From: Desulfobacteraceae bacterium RAAP-1
GTDB lineage: Bacteria; Desulfobacterota; Desulfobacteria; Desulfobacterales; Desulfatirhabdiaceae
Assembly (NCBI GenBank): GCA_001443525.1
Contig: LKPX01000022.1
Span: 1-51,052, forward strand
Direction: 5' to 3'
Length of the DNA stretch: 51,052 nucleotides
Of the stretch, positions 16,347 to 24,924 are shown piece by piece. The notes under the pieces are model-generated. The model did no database searches and was not told the origin of the DNA. It saw only the letters and a program-made list of their open reading frames with translations. The translations under genes and the position numbers were made by a program. Positions within the stretch are counted from its first letter, which is position 1. Every line of letters starts with the position of its first letter.

Positions 16347-18102
16347 CGTGTTCGATGTGACGTCGCTGACCCGCCATCCGTATTTTAAACAACACAACCG
16401 GAAAATGTTCGACATGGTGCTTGAAGCGGCCATGAAACTGTCCGGCAGTCTGCTGCATCCGGTCTTCGAGGAAATGGACAGAAAGTCTCCGGAACTGGCG
16501 AATGGTCAGGTGAAAGTGCATCCGGTGGTTCGTGACGTGATGAAGGAATTCGGACAGGGCGGCTGGATCGCCGCTACATTTCCATCGGAATATGACGGCG
16601 AGCAGCTTCCCAGCCTTATCGCCAACGCCTGCTGCATGGTGTTTTCCGCCGCAAACTATTCGGCCAGCGTGTATCCGGGGTTGACGTCGGGCGCGGCCAG
16701 ATTGATTCTGTCCTTCGGCGACGACGCCCTGAAAAGCACCTATCTGCCGCTCATGCTTTCCGGAAAATGGCAGGGCACCATGGCGCTCACCGAACCTCAA
16801 GCCGGCAGCTCCCTGACGGATATCATCACCACAGCCTCCCCTACCCCCGACGGATACTACCTCATCCGTGGCCGCAAAACCTTTATTTCCGCCGGCGATC
16901 ATGACGGGGTGGATAATATCGTTCATCTGATGCTGGCGCGGATTGAAGGCGCTCCGGCCGGTCCGAAGGGAATCTCCCTGTTTGTCGTTCCCAAATTGCG
17001 TCCGGATGCCGAAAAAGCGCTGACTCCCAACGATATCACCGTCAGTCAGATATTCCATAAGATGGGCTATCGGGGCGCACCCATCACCGAACTCAGCATC
17101 GGCGACAAAAACGACTGCCGGGGATACCTTCTCGGCGAACCCCACAAGGGGCTTGGATACATGTTCCAGATGATGAATGAAGAGCGCATCGGCGTCGGCA
17201 TCGGTGCGGCGTCCATCGCATCCGCGGCGTACCATGCCGCCCTGAACTACGCCGGCAGCCGCTGTCAGGGGCGCAATGTCGCCGCCAAAGATCCGCTGTC
17301 CCCCCAGATTCCAATCATCGAACATTCGGACGTCAAGCGGATGCTGCTGTTTCAGCGGGCCGTCATGGAAGGCGCCGTATCGCTTCTGCTGCAATGCAGT
17401 TGGTATGACGACCTGTGCAGGGTCGTTTCACCACCGGAGAAAAAACGCTGCAAACTGCTGCTGGAACTGCTGACGCCCGTCGCCAAGACCTACGCATCCG
17501 AGATGGGAATTCTGGCGGTCAGTCAAAGCATTCAGTGTTTCGGGGGATATGGATATTGCGAGGATTTTCCGGTGGAGCAGCATTTTCGCGACATGCGGAT
17601 TCATCCGATTCACGAAGGCACGACCGGCATTCAGGGAATGGATCTTCTGGGCCGGAAGGTCGTCATGCAAAACGGCGACGCTTTCAAGGCGTTTTTAGAA
17701 GAAGTCGGCAACACCGTGGATTCCGCCCGGCAATTCCCACGGCTTCAGACACTGTCTATCCGTCTGGAAGCAGCGGTCGGCAGGCTTCAGGACGTCACCC
17801 GTCACTTAGTTGGAGTCGCCATGCAGAAAGGTGCGGATATTTTTCTGGCGGACGCCACCCTGTATTTGGAGCTTTTCGGCATTGTCGTCATCGCCTGGCA
17901 GTGGCTGCTTCAGGCGGAGAAAGCCGAACAGGCACTGGCCGGAAACCTCTCCGCCGCGGACATCCGCTTCTATGAAGGCAAACATTACACAGCCCGGTAT
18001 TTTTTCGCTTATGAAGTTCCCAAAATGGAGGGGCTTATCCAGAGGCTGACCGACGGCGATCCGTTGACCGTCGAGATGAAACCGGAATATTTTCAGGACT
18101 GA
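16297..18102 (+). CDS. Large acyl-CoA dehydrogenase (DmdC/AcdA-type)
   Basis: 601 residues, longer than the usual 380-400 and matching the ~600-residue subgroup that includes 3-methylmercaptopropionyl-CoA dehydrogenase. Signatures are MALTEPQAGSSLTD (about 165-178), the FAD/ETF region with QCFGGYGY (about 413), and the catalytic-base segment IHPIHEGTTGIQGMDL (about 433-448). It should be a cytoplasmic flavoprotein that introduces a double bond alpha-beta to a thioester, with electrons passed to ETF. The GTG start 16297 has a strong aaaaggag. With the ligase and ACP it forms an activate-and-desaturate module; the acyl chain may be CoA- or ACP-bound. Confidence 0.87.
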   Translation: MAEKYISIRNLKFLLYDVFDVTSLTRHPYFKQHNRKMFDMVLEAAMKLSGSLLHPVFEEMDRKSPELANGQVKVHPVVRDVMKEFGQGGWIAATFPSEYDGEQLPSLIANACCMVFSAANYSASVYPGLTSGAARLILSFGDDALKSTYLPLMLSGKWQGTMALTEPQAGSSLTDIITTASPTPDGYYLIRGRKTFISAGDHDGVDNIVHLMLARIEGAPAGPKGISLFVVPKLRPDAEKALTPNDITVSQIFHKMGYRGAPITELSIGDKNDCRGYLLGEPHKGLGYMFQMMNEERIGVGIGAASIASAAYHAALNYAGSRCQGRNVAAKDPLSPQIPIIEHSDVKRMLLFQRAVMEGAVSLLLQCSWYDDLCRVVSPPEKKRCKLLLELLTPVAKTYASEMGILAVSQSIQCFGGYGYCEDFPVEQHFRDMRIHPIHEGTTGIQGMDLLGRKVVMQNGDAFKAFLEEVGNTVDSARQFPRLQTLSIRLEAAVGRLQDVTRHLVGVAMQKGADIFLADATLYLELFGIVVIAWQWLLQAEKAEQALAGNLSAADIRFYEGKHYTARYFFAYEVPKMEGLIQRLTDGDPLTVEMKPEYFQD

Positions 18103-18146
18103 TGCCGGGAAAAATGTCTTTGCAATGACCGTGAGAAAGCTTTAGC

Positions 18147-19592
18147 ATGTTCCGCATGAATAAGACAACTTCGCTTGACCCCGTAAACTGGGATGAATTC
18201 AGAGAACAGGCGCACGGCATGCTCGATGACATCATCGATTATCTCGAGCAGGTGCGGGAACGGCCCGTGTGGCGGCCGATTCCGGACGCAATACGAGAGC
18301 ATTTCCGCGAGGCGTTGCCCCTGGGGCCGGCGGCGATCTCCAGCGTTCACGAAACATTCATGCACGACGTATTGCCGTATGCGGTGGGCAACATCCATCC
18401 GGGGTTCATGGGATGGGTGCATGGCGGCGGAACTCCGGTCGGAATGCTTGCGGAAATGCTTGCCGCCGGCATGAACGCGAACCTCGGAGGCCGTGACCAC
18501 ATGCCGATCGAGGTCGAAAAACAGATATCGATCTGGATGCGCGAGCTTTTCGGCTTCCCGGAAACATCCAGCGGGCTTTTCGTAACCGGCACTTCAATGG
18601 CGAATTTCATTGCACTGCTTGTCGCAAGATACGCCTTTCTGGGAAGCAACGTCCGAAAAAACGGCGTGCATGAACATCGCCTTGCCGCCTACACATCTGA
18701 AAGCGCTCACGGCAGTGTCGTCAGGGCGTTCGATTTTGCGGGAATCGGAACGGACACGCTCAGACAAATTCCGGTAAATGAAAATTTCGAGATGGATGTC
18801 GAAGCGCTGGCATCCGCGGTGAAGAAAGACCGCGAGTCGGGTCTGCGGCCTTTCTTTGTCTCAGCCACCGCCGGAACTGTCGATACAGGCGCGATAGATG
18901 ATCTGGCCGCCATCGCCGATTGCGCCCGAAGAGAGGATCTGTGGTTCCATGTTGACGGCGCTTTCGGAGCGCTTGCCATGCTTGCGCCTGAGATCGCCCC
19001 GCGTCTTTCGGGAATCGACAGGGCGGACTCCATCGCCTTTGATTTCCACAAATGGGGGCAGGTTCCTTACGATGCGGGATTTATTCTGGTAAGAGACGGC
19101 GAGCTGCACCGAAAAACCTTCGCATCGGCCGCATCCTATCTCAGACGCGAAAACCGGGCGCTTGCCGCAGGCTCTCCCTGGCCATGCGATTTTGGGCTGG
19201 ATCTTTCGAGGGGATTCAGAGCGCTGAAGACCTGGTACACGATTAAAGTCTTCGGCGCTGAAAAGCTGGGACAGGTGATTTCCGAAACCTGCAAACTCGC
19301 TCTGTATTTAAAATCACGCATCATGGAACAGCCTCAACTTGAATTGCTCGCCCCCGTCTCACTCAACATCGTCTGTTTCAGATACAGATGCGCCGAATCC
19401 GACAGGGTGAATGCTGAAATCGTGGTAAAGCTGCAGGAATCGGGCGTCGCAGCTCCTTCAACAACCCTGATCAAAGGAATGCTTGCTATCAGAGCCGCAA
19501 TCGTCAATCATCGGACAGGGAAAAGCAATATTGACGCCCTGATCGATGCCGTGCTGGCTTATGGAGAATCAATGACATATGAACATGCCTGA
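18147..19592 (+). CDS. Group II PLP-dependent amino acid decarboxylase
   Basis: 481 residues, aromatic-L-amino-acid-decarboxylase family. NIHPGFMGWVHGGGTPVGML (about 90-110) is the substrate/cofactor pocket region, HVDGAFGAL (about 270) contains the ring-nitrogen Asp, and DFHKWGQVPYDAG (about 299-311) the Schiff-base Lys. It should remove CO2 from an amino acid such as an aromatic amino acid or an unusual pathway product. It overlaps the next gene by 14 bp. The absence of tryptophan or tyrosine catabolic genes nearby points to a biosynthetic use, giving an amine that the ATP-grasp enzyme could couple. Confidence 0.85.
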   Translation: MFRMNKTTSLDPVNWDEFREQAHGMLDDIIDYLEQVRERPVWRPIPDAIREHFREALPLGPAAISSVHETFMHDVLPYAVGNIHPGFMGWVHGGGTPVGMLAEMLAAGMNANLGGRDHMPIEVEKQISIWMRELFGFPETSSGLFVTGTSMANFIALLVARYAFLGSNVRKNGVHEHRLAAYTSESAHGSVVRAFDFAGIGTDTLRQIPVNENFEMDVEALASAVKKDRESGLRPFFVSATAGTVDTGAIDDLAAIADCARREDLWFHVDGAFGALAMLAPEIAPRLSGIDRADSIAFDFHKWGQVPYDAGFILVRDGELHRKTFASAASYLRRENRALAAGSPWPCDFGLDLSRGFRALKTWYTIKVFGAEKLGQVISETCKLALYLKSRIMEQPQLELLAPVSLNIVCFRYRCAESDRVNAEIVVKLQESGVAAPSTTLIKGMLAIRAAIVNHRTGKSNIDALIDAVLAYGESMTYEHA

Positions 19593-20742
19593 TGAAAAGA
19601 AACTGATCGGTCTAGCCAGATTGATGAAGCTCGCTTTCGACGGCACTGACCTTACGCCTCTCGGTGACGCGTTGATCCAGCGCGCCAAACAGGATCCGGA
19701 AGACGCCGAAGCGCTTATGGATCTGTCAATCGTCCTTCAACTGCGCGAACAGTCGGATCTGGCTGTCAAGATACAGGCTCAGGCGCTTACCATCAAGACG
19801 CTCTACCATCTGCCGGCGAAGAGAAATGCGACAATTCGGCTTCTCGCCATTATGGCGCCGGGGGATATAACAACCAACGCCCCGCTTGAATTTCTGGTTG
19901 AAGATTCGGACATATCGCTCGACATGCTCTATGTGGCGCCGGGGCTGCCGCTTCCACCCGAACTGCCCGAACACGACCTGCTGTTTGTCGCAGCAGGCGA
20001 GTCAACGGGAACAAGGCCCATCCTGCCACAGCTCATCGATGTCATGAAAACATGGCCGCGCCCTGTCCTGAATCTTCCGGAGAACATCCTCAAGACATCG
20101 AGGGAAGAAGCCCCCATTTATCTATCCACTATTCCGAAACTCTATATGCCGCCTTCTTTTCGGAGCGGACGAGACCAGGCGAAGATGGACTTTCCTGTCA
20201 TCATCAGGCCCCTGGATTCCCACGCAGGCCACGGGCTTGCGAAAATTGACAATGCGGCGGCCATGGAAAGTTATTTTGCGTCAAGATCGGAAGAAGCCTT
20301 TTATATTTCTCCGTTTATCGATTATCGCAACGAAGATGGATTATACAGAAAATACCGCATCGTTCTGATAGCAGGCCGGCCCTACGCCTGCCACATGGGA
20401 ATATCGGAAAACTGGATGATTCATTACGTCAACGCCGGCATGTTCGAAAACGAAGAAAAGCGAAAAGAAGAAGCGCATTTCATGAGGGACTTTGACACCG
20501 ATTTCGCTGTTCGGCATCACACGGCCTTGAAAGGCATTTACGACACCATGGGACTCGACTATCTGGTCATCGATTGCGGAGAGACCCGAAACGGCGATTT
20601 GCTGATTTTCGAGATCGACACCGGGGCAGTCATCCACAACATGGATCCTGTCGATCTTTTCCCTTACAAGGCGCCGCAGATGAAAAGGGTTTTTTCAGCA
20701 TTCAGAGATATGCTTCTGGAGACGGTCCGTGCAGGTGTCTGA
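19579..20742 (+). CDS. TPR-like plus ATP-grasp ligase-type protein
   Basis: 387 residues. Residues 15-75 form helical repeats (LGDALIQRAKQDPEDAEALMDL) of TPR character. The rest resembles an ATP-grasp ligase: FPVIIRPLDSHAGHGLAKI (about 205-225) supplies the ATP-binding Lys/Arg and glycine loop, and the C-terminal segment with DYLVIDCGETRNGDLLIFEID (about 330) has the Mg-binding acids. ATP-grasp enzymes join a carboxylate to an amine through an acyl phosphate, so a peptide- or amide-forming step is plausible. Both neighbours overlap it and are PLP enzymes. ATG 19585 is an alternative start. Confidence 0.7.
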   Translation: MNMPDEKKLIGLARLMKLAFDGTDLTPLGDALIQRAKQDPEDAEALMDLSIVLQLREQSDLAVKIQAQALTIKTLYHLPAKRNATIRLLAIMAPGDITTNAPLEFLVEDSDISLDMLYVAPGLPLPPELPEHDLLFVAAGESTGTRPILPQLIDVMKTWPRPVLNLPENILKTSREEAPIYLSTIPKLYMPPSFRSGRDQAKMDFPVIIRPLDSHAGHGLAKIDNAAAMESYFASRSEEAFYISPFIDYRNEDGLYRKYRIVLIAGRPYACHMGISENWMIHYVNAGMFENEEKRKEEAHFMRDFDTDFAVRHHTALKGIYDTMGLDYLVIDCGETRNGDLLIFEIDTGAVIHNMDPVDLFPYKAPQMKRVFSAFRDMLLETVRAGV

Positions 20743-22030
20743 AACAACTGCATCGATTCCCCTGACACATGAACTTCTGGTGGAAGGAGGGGATGCCCGG
20801 ATCCATCTCAAAGACGGCAGGAACAAATACGGATGCAGACCATATCCTGATTCAACACTTGCCCAATTTGGATCATCGACGGCATCCACCATATCCACGC
20901 AGGCATTCGAAGCCGCCGATGCGTTGCGTAAAAAAATCATGAATGGCGCCGCATGCAGTAACGAGTTCGAAAGAATCGGAAGTGAATTTTCCTCCCTTTG
21001 CGGAATCTCGGATATCTCAGGATTGACCCTTCACTTCTGCTCTTCCGGAACAGACGCCCACCAATTTGCTTCACGTCTGGTGAAACCTGCGCACATATTG
21101 ATTGTTTCCGCATCGGAAACGGGAAAAGGCGTGCCTGCAGCATTTTCGGACGGAAAAGTTCATCAGTTGCAGATCAGGAATCCGGATGGAACGCCCAGAA
21201 ACAGCCACGAAATTGATGAGAAAGCCACAAAACAGGTGGAATCTCTCATGAAAAAAAAAAGCGGCCAGGTGCTTCTCGTGATAGTGGATGTTTCAAAGAC
21301 GGGGATGATCGCGCCAACCCTGTCATGCGCAAGACATTTGAAAACCCGCTTCCCGGATGCCATTGAGGTTCTGGTTGACGCCAGCCAGTTCAGAATGGGG
21401 AATTTGACATTAAGAGCTTACCTGGAAGCAGGTTTTCTAGTGGCTGTCACCGGATCGAAATTCCTGACAGGCCCCATATTTTCAGGTATGCTGCTCGTTC
21501 CGGAATCCTTCGGCCAAATCCACCCGGCCGCTCAGGATAACAACATCGGACTGCTTTTAAGATGGGAGGCAGCTCTTGCAGAGCTCAGAGCATTCAGACA
21601 AATCCCTGAAACCGGAGTAAAAGATTTCCTTTCCCGATTCGCAGATGCCGTCGGGAAAAGACTTGAAGCAGACCCATGCTTTGAACCTTTACCCGTTCCC
21701 AGTCTCAGCAGGCAGCATCCCGGCTGGGACAATATTCAGACAATCTTTCCTTTCCGCATGAAACGACGAAGCGGCAGATTTCTTGGCATGGAAGAAATCA
21801 GACGCATTCATGCCCTGTTAAGCGAAGACCTTTCCCATATATCACAACTTGAAATCGCGGCCTTCCGTTGTACTATAGGCCAGCCTGTTGCCTGCGGCGC
21901 GCTTCGTTTATGTTCCAGTTCGAGGCTTGTCGTCGAAGGAGTTGAAAATAGTGATGCAGTGCTCCATCGGGCGCTTCTGGCCCTCGACAAAACGGTATGG
22001 CTGATATCATTGAACCCGTCGCTTTTATGA
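20729..22030 (+). CDS. Fold-type-I PLP-dependent enzyme of unknown specificity
   Basis: 433 residues. SSGTDAHQFASRL (about 105) fits the phosphate-binding start, VLVDASQFRMG (about 217-227) has the PLP-ring Asp, and VTGSKFLTGPIFSG (about 240-253) contains the likely Schiff-base Lys. It resembles cysteine-desulfurase/aminotransferase-like folds but I cannot assign a reaction. The GTG start 20729 overlaps the ATP-grasp stop by 14 bp. It is the last gene of the run and is followed by a terminator 18 bp after its stop. Confidence 0.65.
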   Translation: MQVSETTASIPLTHELLVEGGDARIHLKDGRNKYGCRPYPDSTLAQFGSSTASTISTQAFEAADALRKKIMNGAACSNEFERIGSEFSSLCGISDISGLTLHFCSSGTDAHQFASRLVKPAHILIVSASETGKGVPAAFSDGKVHQLQIRNPDGTPRNSHEIDEKATKQVESLMKKKSGQVLLVIVDVSKTGMIAPTLSCARHLKTRFPDAIEVLVDASQFRMGNLTLRAYLEAGFLVAVTGSKFLTGPIFSGMLLVPESFGQIHPAAQDNNIGLLLRWEAALAELRAFRQIPETGVKDFLSRFADAVGKRLEADPCFEPLPVPSLSRQHPGWDNIQTIFPFRMKRRSGRFLGMEEIRRIHALLSEDLSHISQLEIAAFRCTIGQPVACGALRLCSSSRLVVEGVENSDAVLHRALLALDKTVWLISLNPSLL

Positions 22031-22047
22031 CCGACGACTTCGCAAGC

Positions 22048-22076
22048 GGTGCATGGACGCCGGCTGCACCTTTTTT
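22048..22076 (+). terminator. Intrinsic terminator of the long operon
   Basis: GGTGCA (22048-22053) pairs with TGCACC (22065-22070) around an 11-nt loop and is followed directly by six T's (22071-22076). It lies 18 bp after the last operon gene. Confidence 0.7.
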
Positions 22077-22148
22077 ACCAAACCCGTCTGAAAGGTGGAT
22101 TTGCTGCAACTACTGCTGGACATTTTTAGCGTAAAAACGGAAAAGGAT

Positions 22149-22178
22149 TTGCAAAAACCCCTATCGTGAGGATAAAAT
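22149..22178 (+). promoter_or_regulatory. Weak candidate promoter of the 34-residue protein gene
   Basis: TTGCAA, 18 bp, TAAAAT, about 54 bp upstream of the small gene. The -35 and spacing are imperfect. A promoter is expected here because a terminator lies just upstream. Confidence 0.35.
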
Positions 22179-22231
22179 GAGACGTTGGTATGAATATATC
22201 TGAATTAATTTTAACGTCAGGAGGAAACACT

Positions 22232-22336
22232 ATGTCCAAATCAAAAGATATCCGGAAAAGCGACAAGAAAAAACCTCAAAAAACAGCCAAAGAAAAGAAA
22301 CAGGAAAAAATAGAAAAGAAAAAGAACAATCCGTAA
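22232..22336 (+). CDS. 34-residue lysine-rich small protein
   Basis: The ORF encodes MSKSKDIRKSDKKKPQKT and a further 16 residues, nearly half of them Lys, with no hydrophobic segment. A near-ideal caggagg Shine-Dalgarno sits 7-8 bp before ATG 22232, and a strong hairpin follows the gene. Short lysine-rich proteins of this composition occur in many Proteobacteria without known function; nucleic-acid binding is a guess from charge only. It is too short to be found by usual length cut-offs. Confidence 0.65.
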   Translation: MSKSKDIRKSDKKKPQKTAKEKKQEKIEKKKNNP

Positions 22337-22380
22337 CAGCTCTGTAGAAACTGAATACCATGAAGATGTATCAGATTTTG

Positions 22381-22411
22381 CGATGGGCGCTCCGGATTTG
22401 AGCGCCCATCG
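22381..22411. terminator. Strong hairpin between convergent genes
   Basis: CGATGGGCGCTC (22381-22392) and GAGCGCCCATCG (22400-22411) form a perfect 12-bp stem with a 7-nt loop. It lies between the 34-residue gene and the 3' end of the minus-strand gene at 22432, so it can serve both. The T-tracts are weak on both sides. Confidence 0.6.
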
Positions 22412-22431
22412 TCATGCTTCATGATTCCGTT

Positions 22432-22929
22432 TCATGAACCTGACTGTAGTAACGAAAGATAGCTGTAAGGAATTTCCAGACTTGCAACGTAATAGCCGTT
22501 CATAAAAATATCCATTCTTACGTTCTGTCCATAACCGGAAACGTATTCAGAAACCTTTTTGATATCTACCTCGGCATATTGGCTGAATCCCCAGGTTTTA
22601 TAATTGGTCTTGACCAGGGAAATTAGTGTATCAGCATCATTATAGGGACTGCCATAAGGCATCAACTGATCGGGTGTCAGTACACTCGCGCTGATGGATG
22701 CAGCGCCCAGATAGCTTTGAATAATGCTGGCAACCGCTGTCGTAACGCTCTGGGCTTCGGTTTGGGTAAATTGCCCCGAATCTGTGGAGAATTTTCCGAC
22801 AACAACAATTTTGGTGGCGCCACTCGTTCCCATTACAGCAAAGGGAATACCCGCAGCAAATGCGGAAACCGTCGTTGACAGCATCAGGACAATTACCAGA
22901 TTTAATACATATATTCGATGTTTTCTCAT
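22432..22929 (-). CDS. Secreted or periplasmic hypothetical protein
   Basis: 165 residues. MRKHRIYVLNLVIVLMLSTTV is followed by AFAAG, a good Sec signal peptide with a cleavage site near residue 25. The mature part has a strand-rich look (KIVVVGKFSTDSG, VRMDIFMNGYYVASLEIPY) and no cysteines. I do not recognise a family; some features (a GKFSTDSG start, a length of about 140, helices with SIIQSYL) are reminiscent of small periplasmic proteins that bind peptidoglycan or lipoprotein partners, but this is not enough for a call. It is alone on the minus strand with a g-rich Shine-Dalgarno (agggggt). Confidence 0.65.
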   Translation of the reverse strand: MRKHRIYVLNLVIVLMLSTTVSAFAAGIPFAVMGTSGATKIVVVGKFSTDSGQFTQTEAQSVTTAVASIIQSYLGAASISASVLTPDQLMPYGSPYNDADTLISLVKTNYKTWGFSQYAEVDIKKVSEYVSGYGQNVRMDIFMNGYYVASLEIPYSYLSLLQSGS

Positions 22930-23337
22930 AAAACCCCCTTTTTTAAAAAAATAATAAATTCATAATGTCGGGACAACCCCATTAAAACACAAGGACGTAA
23001 AGCGACAAAGCGTCGCTCAACCACCAGATTTTTTTGAGAAACAACCACGACCGATATCTATAGCGCATAAATCATCGATAATGTCAAGCCATATTATGAG
23101 ACTGTCTGAAAAACCGGCTTTTACGATGGTATCCATCGAGGCCCTTTCATATGAAAGCGGAACTTCAGCTTGACAGTATGTGGAAAATAGGTTAGCAGAC
23201 AAGTTTATCTATAGATTTTGGGTTAGACAGAATTCTTGGCAACGTCCCGAAAAGAAAAGACTGATAAGATAACGGCCATGCCGGACAACTGCTGATCCCT
23301 TGTACCAAGGGCTTTCATAATTAAGAGATTATCACCA
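22930..23337. other. Intergenic region with repeat remnant before lysS
   Basis: About 400 bp without a gene. It holds the leader of the minus-strand secreted protein, a small hairpin AGCGAC-aaagc-GTCGCT (about 23000-23016), the tail-only repeat copy at 23099-23136, a TTGACA at 23170-23175 without a good -10, and a hairpin CCCTTG-tac-CAAGGG (about 23297-23311) close to lysS. No riboswitch or tRNA pattern was recognised. Confidence 0.5.
23099..23136 (+). repeat. Tail-only copy of the dispersed repeat
   Basis: The segment gactgtctgaaaaaccggc followed by ttttacgatggtatcc matches the right-hand tail of the full copies at 32643 and 41804 (cgtctgaaaatcgac, then tttttacgatg). The left arm and core are absent. 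Confidence 0.5.
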
Positions 23338-24849
23338 ATGGACAACGAAAAATCAAGTGATGTCATCGAAAAGCGACGAGAAAAGCTGGCTGAACTGAAG
23401 TCTCGGGGCATCCAACTTTTTCCAAATGACTTCAAAGTATCTCACACCATTCGGGACATTTCGTCATTTATTGAAAAAAACCCCGAAACGGTGACGCCGG
23501 AATCTCCTGTGTTTTCAGTCGCCGGAAGAATGATTGCCATCAACCGGTTCGGCAAATCGACATTCATACGCTTTCGGGATCGAAGCGGACAGCTTCAGGC
23601 TTATATCAGAAAAGACATCGTTGGAAACGACACATATGAATTCTTCAAGCAATTGGATGTTGGAGATATCATAGGGCTTCAGGGCGGCATGTTTCAGACC
23701 AAAACCGGAGAATGGACGCTTCTGGCGTCATCACTACGCCTTCTTTGTAAGGCCACACGGCCGCTGCCCGAAAAATTTCACGGGCTTAAAGATCCCGAAA
23801 AACGCTACCGGCAGCGTTATATCGATCTGATCATGAACGCCAATGTCCGTGATATTTTTATCAAACGCAGCCGGATGATCCAGACGGTGCGTGCATTTCT
23901 TCTGGAGCAGGATTTTCTTGAAGTTGAGACGCCAATGATGCAAACCCTGGCCGGCGGCGCCGAAGCCACCCCGTTTGTAACCTTTCACAACGCTCTGAAC
24001 ATCAATCTTTTTTTAAGGATCGCGCCGGAGCTTTATTTAAAACGTCTTGTGGTCGGAGGTTTCGAGCGGGTGTTTGAAATCAACCGGAATTTCCGCAACG
24101 AAGGGGTCTCCACACGTCATAATCCGGAATTTACCATGCTGGAGTTTTACCAGGCATATGCGACCTATGAAGATCTCATGGATATGACCGAAATCATGTT
24201 TTCGCGAGTCGCCGAAGCCGTAACCGGTTCCTCCCGGATTGTATATCAGGGAAACACTATCGATCTGTCGGGGAAATGGCGGCGCTTGACGCTGTCGGAT
24301 GCGCTTTCGGAAATCGCCGGCGTCCCCCCTGCCCTTCTGAACGACAAAGAAGGGTTGCTGGCTTTCGCCGAGTCCAAAGGTGTCTCCGTTGTTCATAAAA
24401 ACCGTCTGGGAAAAATCATTACCAAACTTTTCGATGTCCTGGTGGAACCGCATCTGATTCAGCCGACATTTATTACCGGTTATCCGGTTGAGGTTTCTCC
24501 GCTTTCCAGAAAAAACGACCGCAATCCCGCCGTCACGGATCGTTTTGAGCTGTTTATTGCCGGCTATGAAATCGCCAACGGATTTTCAGAGCTGAATGAC
24601 CCGGAAGACCAGAAAGGCCGTTTTTTACAGCAGGTCGCAGACAGAGACGCCGGTGACCAGGAAGCTCACTGTATGGACAGCGACTATGTGGAAGCCCTTG
24701 AATACGGGCTCCCCCCGACGGCAGGGGAAGGAATCGGCATAGACAGGTTGGCCATGCTGCTGACAGATGCGATTTCCATTCGCGAGGTTATTCTCTTTCC
24801 GCATATGAAACCCCTGTCGTTGACGCCATGTGACCAGGTCCCGGTATAA
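23338..24849 (+). CDS. lysS: Lysyl-tRNA synthetase, class II
   Basis: 503 residues, typical for bacterial LysRS. An OB-fold anticodon-binding domain (about 55-155) is followed by the class II core: motif 1 around FLEVETPMMQ (about 197), motif 2 FRNEGVSTRHNPEF (about 252-265), and motif 3 GEGIGIDRLAMLLT (about 466-479). It charges tRNA-Lys in the cytoplasm. It precedes lolC/E by 75 bp on the same strand, an arrangement common in related genomes, so it may head the envelope operon. Confidence 0.97.
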   Translation: MDNEKSSDVIEKRREKLAELKSRGIQLFPNDFKVSHTIRDISSFIEKNPETVTPESPVFSVAGRMIAINRFGKSTFIRFRDRSGQLQAYIRKDIVGNDTYEFFKQLDVGDIIGLQGGMFQTKTGEWTLLASSLRLLCKATRPLPEKFHGLKDPEKRYRQRYIDLIMNANVRDIFIKRSRMIQTVRAFLLEQDFLEVETPMMQTLAGGAEATPFVTFHNALNINLFLRIAPELYLKRLVVGGFERVFEINRNFRNEGVSTRHNPEFTMLEFYQAYATYEDLMDMTEIMFSRVAEAVTGSSRIVYQGNTIDLSGKWRRLTLSDALSEIAGVPPALLNDKEGLLAFAESKGVSVVHKNRLGKIITKLFDVLVEPHLIQPTFITGYPVEVSPLSRKNDRNPAVTDRFELFIAGYEIANGFSELNDPEDQKGRFLQQVADRDAGDQEAHCMDSDYVEALEYGLPPTAGEGIGIDRLAMLLTDAISIREVILFPHMKPLSLTPCDQVPV

Positions 24850-24924
24850 ATGGCAACAAATGCAAGGTGCATCGCTATCTTCCGCTTCCGGTACCCGGAC
24901 AAACCCCAAATGTGAATTACAATT

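Noticed and set aside
16282-17394. 370-codon minus-strand open frame opposite the acyl-CoA dehydrogenase
   Set aside because: The plus strand encodes unmistakable acyl-CoA dehydrogenase motifs; the antisense product is Gly/His/Arg-rich and without domains.
22930-23337. Possible riboswitch or T-box leader before lysS or the secreted-protein gene
   Set aside because: Only small local hairpins are present; no T-box, L-box or cyclic-di-GMP aptamer consensus was recognised.
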